Positions 21,716 through 34,766 are shown, counted from the stretch's first letter. The stretch is 64,000 nucleotides of DNA from Centroberyx gerrardi (GCF_048128805.1 NC_136019.1:19491381-19555380); one strand, 5' to 3'. Made by a program: numbers and translations. Notes: generated from the sequence alone by a model not told the origin.

Positions 21716-24075
21716 TGGCTGTCGCGGCAACGCTAACGAGCTAGCCTAGCCTAGCCTGGCCTAGCCTAGCAGGCTAACGAGCACAGGGACTCCACTCTGC
21801 CTTCCTCCTCCTCCCCCTCCTCCGCTCTAACATCAACCCCCATGTAATCCCAAGGAGGAGAGGGGGCGACCTCCCTCTATCTCCTCCACATTCTCTCTCC
21901 TCCTCGGACTCTTCACCTCTACTCCACGGCCTCCTCGACTGGCCCGTTCACCTCCGTCCCATCCTTCCTCCTTCCCCTCCGTCTCTCTATCTTCCTCACC
22001 TGGGTGGGTGGGGTGTATTTTTACATCATTTTGTTGCGTCTTGTCTTTGCTAATACCCTCCCCACACACACACACACACACCCAACACCCTCACCCACAA
22101 CCCGCCCCACCCCCCTCGGAGACCCGAACAGAAAGACACCCGGTAAGGATGGAGGTCCTGACGGCGTCGCAACAAGAACAACTCACTAATCTGTTATATT
22201 TTGTTTTTTGTTTTTTTTGTTTTTGGGAGGGGGGGAATAATCTGTGTATACTTTGTCTGCTGTCGCTCATGAATCCTCACACACACACACACATCCCCCA
22301 GTGTCCCTCGCAGCAACAGTTTCCAAATCATGTTCGCAGGCAGAGAGTACAGGGGGTTTGAATTGTGTCCAAAAGGCCATAGCCACACAAGCTGTTTAGT
22401 GGCCAAAGACCAGTGTGTGCTAGGCTGATTTTCAATGGTAGGCACTGAGGGCAGCGTGTATTTAGGCAGAACCCACCCACCCTCCATTTACAATATTATT
22501 TTAGGCTCCCAAAATTACTAGACGCTCTTCACTCTTCAAAGGCAATAATATTCTTTCCAAGGACAGAAGGATGAGATGAACCCTTGTGGGGCTTATGAAG
22601 AGTGTATGCATGCAAACACAAGAGGGTGGTGTTGCACTTTCTTTAATTCCCACACACACAAGGTAACTTGGAGAGCTGAGCTTACAACATGTCTTTCAGT
22701 ATTCAGAATGATCCCATTAACTTAAGATACTTCACAGCTTCTTTGTGTTTCTGTGTTTTGTTGAACAGTGACACATCTACAGTAGTTTGGTGTGTGATGT
22801 TTAAAATCACCACCACCTTCGTAGGAGCTCATTGTCTGTCCCATGGTGCCTCAAATAGCAGATTGGAATCTGCTCAAGGACATTACCTGTTCTTGTATTT
22901 ATTTATTACTAATAACAGTGCGCCCCCCTTCCTCCTCCCCACACTCTCTGGGTCAGAGGTCAAAGTGGACTCGTTCCCCTGGAGACAAAAGGTCGTCGTC
23001 ATGGAGGAAAGGTGTAGTCGATATTTTACTGTATAAGCCTATATTAGGCGTAGCCAGCGGTGGAATCATGTCTCCATAAAGATTTGGTTTGTTGTATGTA
23101 AATGTGTAAATATGAACAATCTCCACCTTGTACATAAGCCCCTTGACATGAGTGTGAGTATTTTACAGTAATACCAAAATACACAACATTTTTTTTGGAG
23201 TGGCCCTTCACTGAATTCCCTGAATTTGAGAATTGCAAATTCGCACCGTAAGATGACACAGTTTCCTCAATGCCATTGCCTGCTTCACTTTCATCATTTT
23301 TTCAATATTTTCAGTGTAATCTCATAAGCAACCTTGTTAGACAAGATGATTTTATGGTCTTCATTGTTAACTGGAAAGAATTTAATTGTCTTATCTACAA
23401 TATTCACATTTACACACAGTGACGACTACATATATGGATATTTTTGATACACTTGTATGTCAATTTTTGTCATTTTTCTCCGTACTTGTAAACATTGGTC
23501 AGTGTTTTTATTGCCTTTTGCTGATTTTTTTGTTTGACTGCACTAATGATGTAAGCAGTGCTGTCTTGAAGGTATAATATATATTGGACAGCAACTGAAC
23601 AAGTCTACAGACTCTGAACTAAAGGCCTTTAGGGACTACAGAGGTCACTGAAGAGCACAGACTTCAATCAATGCTACTATTATTGGCAAGATCACCATTT
23701 GGTCGGTCTTGTATTTGATACAAGCAAACAGCAGATGGCACTCATCCATTCTGATTCACACGTTACTCATCTTTTGTACATATTCTGCTCATGTTCAGCT
23801 TGTTCTTAGTTTTCTAGTGATGTGTCGTCTTTTTATCATGTTCCCCTTTAACAAAGGGGAAAGTGGGAATTTCAATAGTCCAATATATTCATGAAGGACT
23901 TTCACAACTGATGGCACAGACCATGTGAATTTGACCACACTGTTAGATTTGTTTACCCCTTTTGACTGGTTTGTTTGTTGTATTGATTTTGGTATAAAAA
24001 AAAATGTTAAAGCATCCTCATCAGGAAGCGTAGTGCACTTAACCTGCATCCTGGAATAAATCACTCCCATAACTA
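21716..24075 (+). other. sorcs2: Probable SORCS2 3' UTR and shared flank
   Basis: No coding exon follows the stop. The first 400 bp are pyrimidine-rich (many CCTCCTCC runs), which explains the open frames there. Parts of this stretch recur at 30370-31620 and 42397-43290 because they belong to the duplicated units. A poly(A) signal with downstream GT-rich sequence lies at 24055-24060, but the true UTR end could be earlier. Confidence 0.5.
24055..24060 (+). terminator. Candidate poly(A) signal for SORCS2
   Basis: AATAAA in CCTGGAATAAATCACTCCC, followed 20-30 bp later by TGTTTATTGTTGTTTTTAT. The same motif is kept in the copies at about 31617 and 43287. Confidence 0.4.
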
Positions 24076-24174
24076 TATGTTTATTGTTGTTTTTATATTT
24101 ATATAAATTTCATTTGAGGTTTTTTTCACAAACAGACATGAAGCTTGTTACAAAGCGTCGGCTTGTAATTATGG

Positions 24175-24180
24175 TTTATT
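24175..24180 (-). terminator. Candidate poly(A) signal for lectin copy A
   Basis: AATAAA on the - strand about 200 bp after the lectin stop codon. It is conserved at 31714-31719 (copy B) and 43402-43407 (copy C) in identical surroundings. It lies only about 115 bp from the candidate SORCS2 signal on the other strand. Confidence 0.55.
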
Positions 24181-24380
24181 CAGGAGATGATTTCATGAAA
24201 ACTGACAATAACATTGATGATGAAAGACCAAACTCTAGACAGGCTACACATTCAAGGCTATGGTTAAGTATTCATTATTCTGAAAACTACATGGTATATT
24301 CTGTTTAGTAGCAGTAATAGAAAGAACATTCACAATGGAAATCAGACTACACTAATCAAATCTTAAGTTGGGTTAAAAGT

Positions 24381-27300
24381 TCAGAGTTCACACTTTTCCT
24401 GCAGCTTCTTTTTCTCTTTCTCATCAGGACTTTTTTCCTCCTTGTGGAAGACTTTTCCATCAGGTTGCTCTCGCCACTTCAGGACCACTCCAGTCACCCC
24501 TTGGTCCTTCAGTCTGTCCTGGAGCTGCAGGACACATACAGCAACTAATTTTACACATTCACTCAACCACACTCATGACAGGAATTATTTGTCTCATGTA
24601 GGTGTCACACTCTCTTCTCATGGGTTATGTTAAACTCTGATGCTGGTTTAATTTCATATTCCCTCAGAATAAAGAAGACCATAAAGGAAAAATCCACTGT
24701 TGGACACTTTAATACTGTTAGTAGATATCATCAATTTGTGATGCTCAATGATTTCCAGAAGTTATTTTGTGATGAATTGTTGCAATTTACTTTTTGGGTG
24801 TACCCAGTTTCTCTCAACTTGCCTTGTCTACTTCTACTTATGCTAGTGATTTCCTACGTTTCCCAGAATGCCTTTCAGCAACCCCCAGAGAAGAGGCGTG
24901 TTGCTTACAGAAGATATCAATATCTCTGCCTCTTCTACGATGGATTTCTCCCAGTTCAAGGGAGTAGTTAAGCATTTTAGGGTGGATTTTTCCTTTAATG
25001 CCACAAGGCTTTTGGAGCACCCAACATTTGTTGGATCCCACATGAGAAGACTTGCCTTTAGTAAGATGTCTGCCTTCACAGCAGGGTCAGTCAGATCCAC
25101 AGAGGAGTCCTCCGGCTTTACCTTCAGCTTAAATACCTGCTTCATTTGCACTTATAGAGACAAAGATAGGTAAAATGAGAAGAGAAACAAAATATTAGCT
25201 TGCTGTGGGAACAAATACGATGGCATGGTGGTAGTTTTGAGATACCTAGCCAGGAAAATGACATAAGTAACGTCACGAGAGTCTTTTCAGTTTAAATGCT
25301 GTCTAAAGCATGTACACATTCTTTTGTACATGAAGAATTAGATGTTCATGGCCTGTTCATGGAGGTGTAGGACTGGACCATGGTCTAGCGGTATTGGGGA
25401 TCCAGGGCTGGATGATGGTCTGGAGATATGTAGGTGTAGGGCTGGACCATAGCCTGGAGGTATGGGGGTGTAGGGCTGGACCGTGGTCTGGAGGTATGGG
25501 ATTGTAGGGCTGGACCATTGTCTGGAGGTGTGGGGGTGTAGGGCTGGACCATGGCCTGGAGGTATGGAGGTGTAGGGCTGGACCGTGGTCTGGAGATATC
25601 GGGGTTTAGAGCTGGGCCATGGCCTGGAGGTACAGTATGGGGGTGTAGGGTTGGACCATGGTCTGGAGGTATGTGTGTGTAGGACTGGACCATAGTCTGG
25701 AAGTATGGGATTGTAGGGCTGGACCATTGTCTAGAGGTATGGGGGTGTAAGGCTGGACCATGATCTGGAGGTACAGTATTGGGGTGTAGGACTGGACCAT
25801 AGCCTGGCGGTATGGGGGTATAGGGCTGGACCATGGCCTGGAGGTATGGAGGTTTAGGACTGGACCATGGTCTGGCGGTATGGGGTGTAGGGCTGGGCCA
25901 TGGTCTGGAGGTACAGTATGGGGGTGTAGGACTGGACCACAGCCTGGAGGTATGGAGGTTTAGGGCTGGACCATGGCCTGGATCTACAATATGGGGGTGT
26001 AGGGCTGGACCTTGGTTTTGAGGTATGGGGTATAGGACTGGACCATGGCCTGGAGGTATGGGGGTGTAGGGCTGGACCATGGTCTGGAGGTATGGGGGTG
26101 TAGGACTAGACCATGGCCTGGAGGTATGGGGATGTAGGACTAGATCATGACTTGGAGGTATGGAGGTGCAGGGCTGGACCATGATCTGGAGGTATGTGGG
26201 TGTAGGGTTGGACCATGGTCTGGAGGTACAATATGGGGATTTGTGGATTTATTTAGGTACAGAGAAGGTGAGATCAAAAGATAAATTACAAGATACCTAA
26301 AAGAAAATCTGCTATCAGTCGTTCAACTAAGGCTTGGGTAACGCTGGGGAAATATGAATAACCAATAAAAGCTAAAATAATAACTAAGTTGTTATTTTCA
26401 AAATAAGACCTGTTTTTCCTTTAAATCCAGGAAGAGATTGGTGACTGCCCTGGGATTGATTATTTGGATCTGATCAATGCATCTGCGCAGTTTATCATAG
26501 TGCACTGAGGTTTGTGACTGGCTTTAAAGCTCTCATACATCATTGTGTGTTGTATATCAAGGCTATATGGCCCTCATTGTCCATAAAGAGGCATACACAA
26601 TGGCTTTTATTCATTTATAAGTCCATTGTTGGTATGCTTCCATTCTATCTTTGTTCTTACATAGTACGTAATACTGGCAGCTATAGCCTTCGCTCTTCTG
26701 CTCTGTACTTATTGTCTGTTCCTAAGGTCTGTACAGAACTGGGTAACAGGGGCTTCAGGTACTCAGCTCCCTCCTCCTGGAATGCCCTACAAGCTGAAAT
26801 GTTAAAAACTTTTTAAATGACTTAGAAACACATTCAACAGGGAACTGTGACTGTGTCTAAATGGTTAGTTATTTTGTCTTTGACATGATTTGTAAGTTAT
26901 TTTCTTTGTTGTATCATCTGTAACTTTATGTATGTGTAATTGCTGCTGTCTTGGCCAGGTCTCTCTTACAAAAGAGATTTTTAATCTCAATGAGACTCTC
27001 CTTGTTTAAATAAAGGTTAAATAAATAAAATTAATAAATCTATTCTAATGTAATGCACCATTCTATCTGCTCCACCAAAGTACAGCAAATCACTCACCAG
27101 GGAAGCTGTAGCAGACAAAGGGATATCTGTTAGTACAAGGCACTGCTCTCCATTTGAATGACTTCCATAGTGCTGCAGCACATTGTATCTTATTGGTCAT
27201 GGGGTTTGGTGGTTTCTCCCAGTAAGTGAAGGACGAGTTGCTCCCGTCAGACCAGCGACTCGGAGGCCCTCTGTACAGGCCAATCCAGGCCCAATCGCGC

Positions 27301-28379
27301 TTTGGCACCAACTTCTGGATCTCCAGGTTCTCAGTCTGGTTCCTCACACTGGCCAAGTCTATGTAGTTTTCCCTGCAGTACCTCTGAGCACTGGGCCAAT
27401 TCATTCGATCATTCACAACAAGAAATTTGGGATCCATCATTGTTGTTCCTACAATTAGATTTTGGAACAGAAGTGGATTGATGAGTCCTTTGGAAAGGAA
27501 CCCAGACCTACCAGACCTACCATCAAACTAAAATAAATGCCCCAGTTCGGATTTGGGCTTGATTTAAGCTAGACTTCATAATCATCCTCATGGGAGCAGA
27601 AATTGTGCTTAACTATGTTCTTACCTTTATAACAGATGAAAGGATAACTTGTGGTGCAATCATCATCCCACCATCCCCCATTGTCTCCGATGTTCACACA
27701 GAACTGACCACTACCAAAATCAGGTTCATTGTCAGTCCATGTGTCCCAGTTCCTGTAGTCAGCCCCACCCACTGGGTAGTAAGACGCATCTGAAAAAGAC
27801 CACCTCCAATCAACTACATCATGCAAGCCAATCCAGACGTCCCCATAATAATCTGAAGATAGAACTGTGTTAATGAGTTGGTTCATTTCTTCCATATTGT
27901 CTATGGTGGCCAGGTCTGTGTATTTCTCTCTGCAGTAGCTCTGGGCTTCGGTCCAGGTCTTTGGTTCAGCAACATAGTGGTACTGACGAGGAAGGCATGT
28001 GGAGAAGGTGTGCCACCCTGTGAGGACAAAGTCTGTATGAGTGCTGTGAGGCTGTAGAGCTAGGTTTGCATCCACACTCTAAAGTCTGTGTCAACATACA
28101 TGGCCACTAGTTATTTACATCTTTTAACATGTCAGGTAATGTGCTTGAGTTGCTCAAACTGACATCATGGTACTTTCTCTCAGAGAGAATCAGCAGTATG
28201 GTAACAAGAATAAGCAAATCACTATTGTACATAGTATTGTGTATTGTATTACAATAACACTATACACCGTTGTATATAATATTGTAGCAGTATTATACAA
28301 TAATATTCACAATTTGACCTTAACAAAGATTTCACTAACCTGAGAGAAAGAAGATACCCAACAAGACCTTTTCCTTCAT
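24381..28379 (-). CDS. Two-domain C-type lectin-like protein, copy A (5 exons)
   Basis: Exons in transcript order: 28379-28340, 28017-27625, 27448-27098, 25150-25056, 24524-24381. They join in frame to 1,023 nt, 340 residues. Exon 1 encodes a signal peptide ([14 protein letters not shown]). Exon 2 is CTLD1, from [18 protein letters not shown] to YPFICYK, with WIGL and a sugar-site region NEPD...WWDDDC. Exon 3 is CTLD2, with WAWIGL but no EPN or QPD. Exons 4-5 give a charged tail, with [20 protein letters not shown] and LKDQGVTG...[10 protein letters not shown], ending KCEL. That tail is a teleost tandem-CTLD family feature. The acceptor at 28017 is chosen because only it matches the phase of exon 1; open sequence upstream ([10 protein letters not shown]) is intron. 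The intron after exon 4 starts with GC. Ligand unknown; likely secreted or ER-lumenal. Confidence 0.87.
25353..26237. repeat. 34-bp minisatellite, about 26 units, in lectin A intron
   Basis: The unit is GGTATGGGGGTGTAGGGCTG followed by GACCATGGTCTGGA. Variants carry ACAGTAT insertions and single substitutions. Copies B (about 32846-32886) and C (about 44080-44105) keep only one or so units. Since 34 is not a multiple of 3, all frames recur, giving a 265-codon proline-rich open frame on the - strand that is probably not translated. Confidence 0.93.
26510..27040 (+). mobile_element. LINE 3' fragment (reverse transcriptase C-terminus and tail)
   Basis: The translation FKALIHHCVLYIKAIW...FIYKSIVGMLPFYLC and then FRYSAPSSWNALQAEMLKTF is the C-terminal end typical of fish LINE polyproteins. 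It is followed by CTCTCTTACAAAAGAGATTT and AAATAAAGGTTAAATAAATA. It lies inside the intron of lectin A and is broken upstream. Confidence 0.72.
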
Positions 28380-28860
28380 GATGGTGGATGAGTGAACAGT
28401 TCCTCTGCGCTCTGTGCTCAATGTGCCGTTGTACACCACTTGGAAGCATCTTCTACCTGTATTAATGCTGCCAATAGGCAAATCAAGGGAAATTTTTACC
28501 GCTGCCTCTCGCCTCTGCTACTGATAGACGGCAAAGCTCATATGTCTATTCCATCCATTGCACTCTTTATGCAAAAACACACTAAAGGTTGACTTTGTGA
28601 ATATGCTTTTGTTCTGAAGTTTTTCAGAGACACACATTTGTCATGGGCAGTGACACATTCATTTTGGAATGAATCTTTCATCCAGTTGAAACATGAGTTA
28701 GTCTATTAAATTCTAAATTCTATTCTAAAACACCATCTTATTTACACAGTTCAAGATAAACTGTTACACAAACTCCTGGGGTTTGTGGGTCCAGTCCTTC
28801 ATGCTAATCTTAAAGGTCTAGGTGTCTTTTGAGAGGTGTCGTGTAAAATGTGTTTGACCC

Positions 28861-29000
28861 TCTACAGAGTACAACAGGTGGTGACATCACCTGGCACCAA
28901 AGACCAGCCAATAGCAGATAGCCAGTTCAGCACCCTACTTTTCACCATTAGGTGTCAGGCTTCACCACAGATTTGGGTTTGGGGTTTAGTTACTCTTTAA
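28861..29000. mobile_element. MITE of the AGAGTAACTGAACCCC family, copy 3
   Basis: Matches 9596-9778 in the same orientation, including GGTGACATCACCTGGCACCA and TTTCACCATTAG, ending TTAGTTACTCTTTAA. Confidence 0.72.
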
Positions 29001-29599
29001 TGACAGCAATGACATTAAACACATTATGATGGTGGGTGGGGAGTCCAACCAACATCCTGCTGCAATATCTGTTTATCTCACTGCGCTACATCCAAGTCTC
29101 TTACCGTACATTTGGAATTTATATCCCTGTCAGTGTTCATATTACTGGCAACAAAGATTTATTATTGTGAGGGGTGGGGGAAGACATGTCAGTATGTGTC
29201 TTCCCACACTTCCCAGTACTACGTGTTTTCTAGAAATTTGCACATCCCCCAGAGTTTACAAGCTATTGTTCTAATGCCTTCATGAGCTTATTTCCATAAG
29301 TACTCTCACTATCAGCAGCAAATAACAAAGATATAATAACACAGTATGTTAAGTAGGAGGCAAGGATTCAGCTCATTCTTCTGCTATTTACTTTTTCCAT
29401 TGCTACAGAAATGGATAAGGCATAATATTGTTTTCTCTGCCCCTATAATCTATATAGGGGCAGATGAAAACTCGAGGTGCCTTGACCTGTTGTCAACTGG
29501 ATGTGTTTTGAGAACGCGGGATGTTGTTGGCACAAAGTGTTAGCGTTAGGGTGAGGACGCAATCTCGATTTGCATGTCCCTGTGTGCAAACAACTGTCC

Positions 29600-30145
29600 C
29601 TGTGTGGAAACAACTGTTACGTGGGCAAATTACACATGACTATGAACAGCAGTTCAACGTACAGTAATATACAGAGCAATGCAAGAATGGAATTCACTTC
29701 CAAATCATATTACACAACAAAATAATATATATGGTTTTAAAAAAAAGCTTAAAGATCATTACTTAAAACGGAATTTTGGTAATTAATAAGTATTCTTTGG
29801 TGTGTAAGGGTTCCATGGGCATTCTATGTTAAATGATGATATTTGTGTAAGGGTTCCATGGGCATGTTGTGTTAAATGATGATATTTATCTATTAGATCA
29901 TGATGGATTCATTCGGAGCCTGTCTATTTTCATTGTCTGTTTGCAGTGTGTTTGTGTTATTTAAATAATTGTTATTGTTTTAGTCACAGTAGATGTGCAT
30001 TATGATGTGTTATGTTAGTGTATTGTAATGAGTAGTGTGAATGTGTATTTTTGTATTGTCACCATGTAAATTATGTGGACCCCAGGAAGAATAGCTGCTG
30101 CTATGCAAAAGCTAATGGGGATCTTAATAAACAAACAAACAAACT
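29600..30145 (+). mobile_element. LINE 3' end fragment
   Basis: An AT-rich stretch ending GTGGACCCCAGGAAGAATAG, then GCTAATGGGGATCTTAATAA and (ACAA)n. 'Tggaccccaggaagagtagctg...gctaatggggatcc-taataaa' is a familiar fish LINE terminus. A 40-bp block (TAAGGGTTCCATGGGCAT) is repeated in tandem at 29805-29865. The 5' limit is uncertain. Confidence 0.6.
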
Positions 30146-31912
30146 ATGGTAGGTGCAAAGAGGCTTTTTTTTTTTTTACCAGCACTAACAGGCGGCTTTG
30201 TGCAGAGTTAATGAATCACACACAGTCAACAAAGAGATGTTTCTCAGTGGGTTTATTACTTTATGTACAGGCATGTCTGTCCCCGAGGCGGAGACTGTCT
30301 GAGAAATACAATGGAGTAGAAAACGTCTAAGGTGCAAAAACAAACACTGCTGCATGAGTCCCTGGACCCTATGCATGCAAACACAAGAGGGTGGTGTTGC
30401 ACTTTATTTAATTCCCACACACACAAGGTAACTTGGAGAGCTGAGCTTACAACATGTCTTTCAGTATTCAGAATGATCCCATTAACTTAAGATACTTCAC
30501 AGCTTCTTTGTGTTTCTGTGTTTTGTTGAACAGTGACACATCTACAGTAGTTTGGTGTGTGATGTTTAAAATCACCACCACCTTCATAGGAGCTCATTGT
30601 CTGTCCCATGGTGCCTCAAATAGCAGATTGGAATCTGCTCAAGGACATTACCTGTTCTTGTATTTATTTATTACTACACAGTAACAGTGTGCCCCCCTTC
30701 CTCCTCCCCACACTCTCTGGGTCAGAGGTCAAAGTGGACTCGTTCCCCTGGAGACAAAAGGTTGTCGTCATGGAGGAAAGGTGTAGTCAATATTTTACTG
30801 TATAAGCCTTTAGGCGTAGCCAGCGGTGGAATCATGTCTCCATAAAGATTTGGTTTGTTGTATGTAAATGAGTAAATATGAACAATCTCCACCTTGTACA
30901 TAACCCCCTTGATATGAGTGTGTTTTACACTAATACCAAAATACACAGCATTTTTTTTTTGGCCCTTCACTGAATTCCCTGAATTTGAGATTTGCAAATT
31001 CCACAAACACAATTTCCTCAATGCCATTGCCTGCTTCACATTGTATCATTTTTTCAATATTTTCAGTGTAATAATTTTATGGTCTTCATTGTTAACTGGA
31101 AAGAATTTAATTGTCTTATCTAAGATATTCACATTTACACACAGTTTTTATTGCCTTTTGCTGATTTTTTTGTTTGACTGCACTAATGATGTAAGCAGTG
31201 CTGTCTTGAAGGTATAATATATATTGGACAGCAACTGAACAAGTCTACAGACTCTGAACTAAAGGCCTTTAGGGACTACAGAGGTCACTGAAGAGCACAG
31301 ACTTCAATCAATGCTACTATTATTGGCAAGATCACCATTTGGTCGGTCTTGTATTTGATACAAGCAAACAGCAGATGGCACCCATCCATTCTGATTCACA
31401 CGTTACTCATCTTTTGTACATATTCTGCTCATGTTCAGCTTGTTCTTAGTTTTCTAGTGATGTGTCGTCTTTTTATCATGTTCCCCTTTAACAAAGGGGA
31501 AAGTGGGAATTTCAATAGTCCAATATATTCCTTGTTTGTTTGTTCTACTGATTTTGGTGTAAAGAAATGTCAAAGCATCCTCATCAGGAAGCGTAGTGCA
31601 CTTAACCTGCATCCTGGAATAAATCACTGCCATAACTGTATGTTTATTGTTTTATTTTCAAATTTCACAAACAAACATGAAGCTTGTTACAAAGCGTCGG
31701 CTTGTAATTATGGTTTATTCAGGAGATGATTTCATGAAAACCCACAATAACATTGATGATGAAAGACCAAACTCTAGACAGGCTACACATTCAAGGCTAT
31801 GGTTAAGTATTCATTATTCTGAAAACTACATGGTAAATTCTGTTTAGTAGCAGTAATAGAAAGAACATTCACAGTGGAAATCACACTACACTAACCAAAT
31901 CTTAAGTTGGGT

Positions 31913-34766
31913 TTAGAGTTCTCTTTTTTCTTGCCACTTCCTTTTTTCTTTCTCATCAGGACTTTTTTCCTCCTTGTGGAAGACTTTTCCATCAGGTTGC
32001 TCTCGCCACTTCAGGACCACTCCAGTCACCCCTTGGTCCTTCAGTCTGTCCTGGAGCTGCAGGACACATACAGCAACTAATTTTACACATCCACTCAACC
32101 ACACTCATGACAGGAATTATTTGTCTCATGTAGGTGTCACACTCTCTTCTCATGGGTTATGTTAAACTCTGACTCTGGTTTCATTTCATATTCCCTCAGG
32201 ATAAAGAAGACCATAAAGGAAAAATCCACTGTCGGACACTCTCATACTGTTAGTAGATATCATCAATTTGTGATGTTCCATGCATTCCAGGAGTTATTTT
32301 GTGATTAAGTGTGATAAGTTATATTTTTGTGCACCCACTTTCTCTCAACCTGCCTTGTCTTCTTCAGTTAGTGATTTCCTACATTTCCCGGAATACATTT
32401 CAGCAACCCCCAGAGAAGAGGAGTGAACTTGTTGCTTTCAATCATGAAGAAATCATCTCTTCCTCTTCTACGATGGATTTCTCCCAGTTTAAGGGAGTGG
32501 TTAAACATTTTAGGGTGGATTTTTCCTTTAGTTGTATGATGCTTTTGGAACACCCAACATGCATTCGGTCCCATGTGAGAAGACTTGCCTTTTGTAAGAT
32601 GTCTGCCTTCACAGCAGGGTCATTCAGATCCACAGAGGAGTCCTCCGGCTGTATCTTCAGCTTAAATACCTGCTTACTTATTGGCACTTAAAAGGACACA
32701 GGTAGAATGAGAAGAGAAAGAAAATATTAGCTTGCTATGGGAACAAATACAATGGCATGGTGTTGTAAGTCTTTTCAATTTAAATGCTGTCTAAAGCATG
32801 TACATGTAATTTATAACATGAAGAGTTAGACGTTCATGGCCTGTATGTGGGTGTAGGACTGGACCATAGCCTGGAGGTATGGGGGTATCTGCTATCAGTG
32901 GTTCTGGGATAATATTAATAACAAATACATCTATTTTAATGCATTGCAGTGTTCTATCTGCTCCACCAAAGTACAGCAAACCACTCACCAGGGACGCTGT
33001 AGCAGACAAAGGGATATGTTCTATTACAAGGTGTTGGTGCCCATTTGAAAGAGGGCCCTTCTGCAAGAACACATATCTCACTAGCAATGCGGAACACAGG
33101 GTCACTGGGATCATTCCAGTAAGTAAAGGACGAGTTACTCCCATCAGACCAGCGTTTCGGAGGCTGTCTGTACAGGCCAATCCAGTAATAACCTCCGTTT
33201 GGTATCAACTTCTGGATCTCCTGGTTCTCAGTCTGGTTCCTCACACTGGCCAAGTCTATGTAGTTCTCCCTGCAGTACCTCTGAGCATTGAGCCAATTCA
33301 TTCCTTGATTCACAACAACAAATGCGGGATCCATCATTGTTGTTCCTACAATTAGATTTTGGCACAGAAGTGGATTGATGAGTCATTTGCAAAGGAACCC
33401 AGACCTACCAGACCTACCATCAAACTAAAATAAATGCCTCAGTTCACATGTGATCTTGATTTAAGCTAGACTTCATAATCATCTTCATGGGAGCAGAAAT
33501 TATTCTTTACTATGTTCTTACCTTTATAACAGATGAAAGGATAACTTGTGGTGCAATCGTCATCCCACCATTTCCCCTCAAATGATCCAATTTCAACACA
33601 GGACTGGCGATTCCCAGAATGATCAGGTCGATTGCTTGCCGTGTTCCAGTTCCTGTAGTCAGCCCCACCCTCTGGGTAGTAAGACGCATTTGAAAAAGAC
33701 CACCTCCAATCAATTACACGGTGCAGTCCAATCCAGACCCCCAAATTGTCATTGAAAGGTTGAACTGTGTTAATGAGTTGGTTCATTTCTTCCATATTGT
33801 CTATGGTGGCCAGGTCTGTGTATTTCTCTCTGCAGTAGCTCTGGGCTTCGGTCCAGGTCTTTGGTTCAGCAACATAGTGGTACTGACGAGGAAGGCATGT
33901 GGAGAAGGTGTGCCACCCTGTGAGGACAAAGTCTGTATGAGTGCTGTGAGGCTGTAGAGCTAGGTTTGCATCCACACTCTAAAGTCTGTGTCAACATACA
34001 TGGCCACTAGTTATTTACATCTTTTAACATGTCAGGTAATGTGCTTGAGTTGCTCAAACTGACATCATGGTACTTTCTCTCAGAGAGAATCAGCAGTATG
34101 GTAACAAGAATAAGAAAATCACCAGGGCCGGCCCCAGGGTTTTGGTGGCCCTAAACAAGAAATGTGTGGCCCTATAACACTAAACATTACACATGCGCAG
34201 CTGACCGGATAAACACATTTCCTTGCTTACAGCAGTCATCACATATGGAATGAAACTGTACAGCCCCTTTCATACCAAAGCAATGAGCTGGGTAAAAGTT
34301 AGAACTGGTGGTGTGAAAGGGTCTAACCAGGTGATCTCAGTAATGCAACCCTGGAATAGACTTTTTATTAGGCATTCAAAAAGTTGTTATAGTCTGAAAA
34401 CTATTCCAAGCTTACTCAGAGGGATACAATTGTTGACAACTGTCTTGTGCAGTACAGTGTAATCTATCAAGACAAAAAAGATATAGATCATGTAAGGTTA
34501 GCTAGTTAATTATAAGCCTGTGTACTCGGATGTGTGTGTATGAGGCCTCATGTGTGGCCCTAAAAGAGCGCTTAAACTGTTTATGTCTGGGGCCGGCTCT
34601 GCAAATCACTATTGTACATAGAATTGTGTATTGTATTACAATAACACAATGCAAAGTTGTGAACAATATTATATCAGTATTATTCAGTAATATGCACAAT
34701 TTGACCTTAACAAAGATTTCACTGACCTGAGAGAAAGAAGATACCCAACAAGACCTTTTCCTTCAT
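31913..34766 (-). CDS. Two-domain C-type lectin-like protein, copy B (5 exons)
   Basis: Exons: 34766-34727, 33917-33522, 33345-32989, 32686-32589, 32056-31913; 1,035 nt, 344 residues. The layout is that of copy A. The signal peptide is the same and the first 50 residues of CTLD1 are identical. The loop differs: [18 protein letters not shown], with RPD where copy A has EPD, then KWWDDDC. CTLD2 reads [19 protein letters not shown] and [20 protein letters not shown]. The tail is [20 protein letters not shown] and [12 protein letters not shown]..., ending KREL. Exon 4 has one extra codon. The donor after exon 4 is again GC (AAAAG|GCAAGT). No stop or frameshift was seen. Confidence 0.87.
34123..34601. 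mobile_element. hAT-type element in intron 1 of lectin B
   Basis: Ends CAGGGCCGGCCCCAG and CTGGGGCCGGCTCTG are inverted with one mismatch. It is flanked by AAAATCAC and CAAATCAC, an 8-bp duplication with one change. Copy A has the empty site at about 28212-28222. It is 479 bp and non-coding; short open frames inside are not genes. Confidence 0.88.

Larger units (their letters stand above)
22604..30360. repeat. Segmental duplication unit A
   Basis: The unit runs from GCATGCAAACACAAGAGGG to the junction at about 30357-30370, where the same sequence restarts as unit B. It contains lectin copy A and its flanks. Compared with unit B it has a greatly expanded minisatellite and lacks the hAT insertion in intron 1. 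Confidence 0.8.

Noticed and set aside
22689..23036. Small protein MSFSIQNDPINLRYF, repeated at 30454
   Set aside because: The repetition comes from the segmental duplication. The frame shifts or shortens between copies, and copy C has lost most of the region, so it is not conserved as a protein.
25385..26182. 265-residue proline-rich protein on the - strand
   Set aside because: It is the 34-bp minisatellite read through; all frames recur and no family resemblance or splice signals support it.
27569..28075. Lectin CTLD1 starting at [14 protein letters not shown] (GTG start)
   Set aside because: The stretch before WHTFSTC is intron. Only the acceptor at 28017 matches the phase of the signal-peptide exon; the same holds in copies B, C and D.
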